DNA of 64,000 bases, from positions 236,679-300,678 of the forward strand of contig JAPDOI010000717.1 in assembly GCA_029168955.1 (NCBI GenBank), given 5' to 3'. Source of the stretch: Aplectana chamaeleonis. Lineage: Eukaryota; Nematoda; Chromadorea; Rhabditida; Cosmocercidae. The notes under the pieces are model-generated. The model saw only the letters and a program-made list of their open reading frames with translations. It did no database searches and had not been told where the DNA came from. The position numbers and the translations under genes are program-made. Within the stretch, counting starts at the first letter, position 1. Each line of letters begins with the position of its first letter. Of the stretch, positions 62,224-64,000 are shown one piece after another.

Positions 62224-63760
62224 AAGAGATTTTGCGTGTTAAATCTTTCACTGGCGAGCAAAATTCAGAAGTTTCAATCAGGAGGAGAAAACTTCCGCTG
62301 TTTTCTGCAGAGAAAAAACGCTATCACAAATCTCGTCAAAGTATAGGAAATTGCTTAGTATTCTACAAGCTGGGTTGGGGTCGATGCCAAAACATATCTA
62401 CCAGGTGATCTCCTATTAAAAATAACGCATTATGCTCTCAGTGCTGAATTGAATCATTTCTAATAGTTTTCGTTACTAAAGAAATAAATTGGTTCTCTTG
62501 CCGCACTATACTTGACAGCTGATCTCTAAATAGCGCTTTTTTTGTTCAAAGAATCGTGAACAATTTTCTAAACTGGCCTGAAACTTCCTAGTTTCTGCGC
62601 TTAAGAAAGTAATATGAGACGCAAAATATGATTTCCAGCACCCAATTTTTAACGGAAAGGTCAAGTTTTAAACTGAAACCTTCAAATTTGGCATTTTCTT
62701 GTACTTTAGGATAGCGCTGTGTTCTGATCTCGCTTGTTTCAATAATCACGTATACTGTCCAATTCTTAAATAAAAACGTTTGCATATCCTTCTTTTCTCG
62801 TCGTTGGGCCCACTACGATGTCTAATTATAGCAATTTTTACTAGCTTTATTCCTTTATTTTTACTAGCTCTTTTGTTATTACTCAAATCAATCACTTCCA
62901 CTTGTTGAGCTGCTCTATTCGGTGTCGATTTCGATTATTATGGGTTTTAAAATAGAACTCTGTGTCCTAGTGGAAATTGGAGTTTTCCAAAACTTCTGTT
63001 CTGTAAAAGCTGTTTTGAAATTCGTTCTCAATTTTCTCGTGTATGTTGAGACCCGAAGAGCGCACGAGTATGCTTGTATCCTATCTTTACATCACTTACT
63101 CATTTCGCTACCATTTATTTCCCATTTGTAGTATGATTTGTTTTGTTTTCTGCCTCTTTCTGAACCTCGTGTGTTGCATCAATTAGATAGGACTAGGAAC
63201 TTTCAACTCCGCTGTTACGTGGATTCGCAGCTGCTGGAGATTCAGAAAAATGTTATTTTTGTTTTGTTTGTTGTTTTTCTTTCCCGACTTCTCAGAACAC
63301 TGTTTGCTCTCCATTGACCCGGTCAGAATATCATGTCGCTTGGCAATTACGTGTGTTTGCAGCTGAAAACAAAGGGGAAATCGGTATTTTGTATGATTTG
63401 TTATGTTTTTTCCAACTTCTCAAACATCTTTGTATCCTTTTTGACCCGGTTAGAATACGTGTCACTCTCTGCTATTACGTTGGTTCGCACCTGAATTCCG
63501 GAGAAAAAATATTATTTCCGTATGCTTTGTTATGTTTTCATCTCCTCCAAACATTTGCCTTGCCTCTGTCAACCACGTTAGCTAACTTGTGTCTCCACTA
63601 TTATATGGCTTTTTTGCTTTCAGAACCGAACGAAAAATTTTATTTGAAGACGTCTTATCATGTTTTGTGTTTACTATTTTGGTATAATAAACCCAGATTT
63701 CTGATTTAATTTTGATTTGTTGTGAGATACGGTTTAGTTGAGTAATTTCCCTTTATAAAG
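62224..63760. other. AT-rich sequence, no gene recognised
   Basis: Three loosely similar blocks near 63120-63230, 63320-63490 and 63500-63610 share GTATGNTTTGTTATGTTTTC-like and CTATTAC(G/A)T-like text. This suggests a degenerate tandem repeat of about 150 bp. Nothing coding is evident. Confidence 0.4.
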
Positions 63761-63769
63761 GCGCATCTG

Positions 63770-64000
63770 CCTCCTGTAGAAGCGCCCGGAGCCTGCCACG
63801 TTTAATGCGCCCCGGCCTGCCACTATTAAGGCGCCCCCGGCCTGCCGCTGCGACAGTGCCCCGGCCTGCTGTGAATGCGCGCTGGCCTGCCAGTTATAGC
63901 GCGGAAGTGGCGAGGCCCAGGCATCCCCTGCTGGCAGGCGCGGTCGAGGAGTGCCCGCGCCTGCTGCTGTGCAACTGGCAGGCTCCCGGCCTGCTGGATC
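63770..64000 (-). repeat. CCCGGCCTGCC word island (inverse of 60.1 kb)
   Basis: GCCCCGGCCTGCC and variants occur about eight times to the window edge, interspersed with GCGC and GGCAGGC words. It is the reverse complement of the word at 60083-60290. The island continues past the window. Confidence 0.75.

Noticed and set aside
1..64000. tRNA, rRNA or other structural RNA genes
   Set aside because: I saw no tRNA A/B-box pattern or rRNA similarity while reading, but a covariance-model search was not possible, so small RNA genes could be missed.

Overview
The window is from a nematode nuclear genome, most likely clade V (rhabditid/strongylid, C. elegans-like). The evidence is two intact housekeeping genes on the minus strand, ribosomal stalk protein P0 (rla-0, 312 codons over three exons, 45402 to 33243) and translationally controlled tumour protein (tct-1, 181 codons over four exons, 33080 to 22272). 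They lie head-to-tail with 162 bp between stop and start, the spacing of a nematode operon. From memory, these genes are also neighbours (F25H2.10/F25H2.11) in C. elegans. The species cannot be named from the sequence.

The operon is greatly inflated. P0 intron 1 is 11,111 bp and TCTP intron 2 is 9,338 bp, both packed with transposons, yet every coding exon and splice site is intact. Neither the first P0 exon nor the first TCTP exon stands out as an ORF; both were found by reading the strand for the missing N-termini. P0 intron 2 carries a 38-bp duplication that copies its own 3' splice site.

Layout. 1-1838: no gene. 1844-15741: a BEL/Pao LTR retrotransposon with two 891-bp LTRs and a 5-bp target duplication; a LINE (4667-8125) is inserted in its gag with a 13-bp duplication. 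15747-22271: repeats, a LINE scrap, a 1.7-kb hAT-like element and hairpin MITEs. 22272-45446: the rla-0/tct-1 operon with intronic LINEs, a mariner relic, hAT-like elements and MITEs. 45447-53755: LINE pieces, a perfect 23-bp hairpin, dispersed repeats and a 1.3-kb Mutator-like element with 9-bp duplications. 53757-56870: a LINE (minus strand) inserted into a dispersed repeat whose uninterrupted copy is at 58.7-59.0 kb. 57.4-58.6 kb: a long-TIR element, a GAPDH C-terminal relic and a zinc-finger ORF. 59-64 kb: GC-rich short-word islands, a long-TIR element and AT-rich sequence without a supported gene.

Themes beyond ordinary annotation: (i) several LINE copies encode a 2A-like NPGP motif followed by a PHD-like finger ahead of the endonuclease; (ii) hAT-like elements share the same CAGGG-TGTGCG ends but are filled with different degenerate short words; (iii) similar word islands recur elsewhere; (iv) insertions are nested, with readable target duplications that give their order. 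Apart from the two operon genes, a possible zinc-finger gene and the GAPDH relic, nearly all recognisable coding sequence is transposon-derived and broken.
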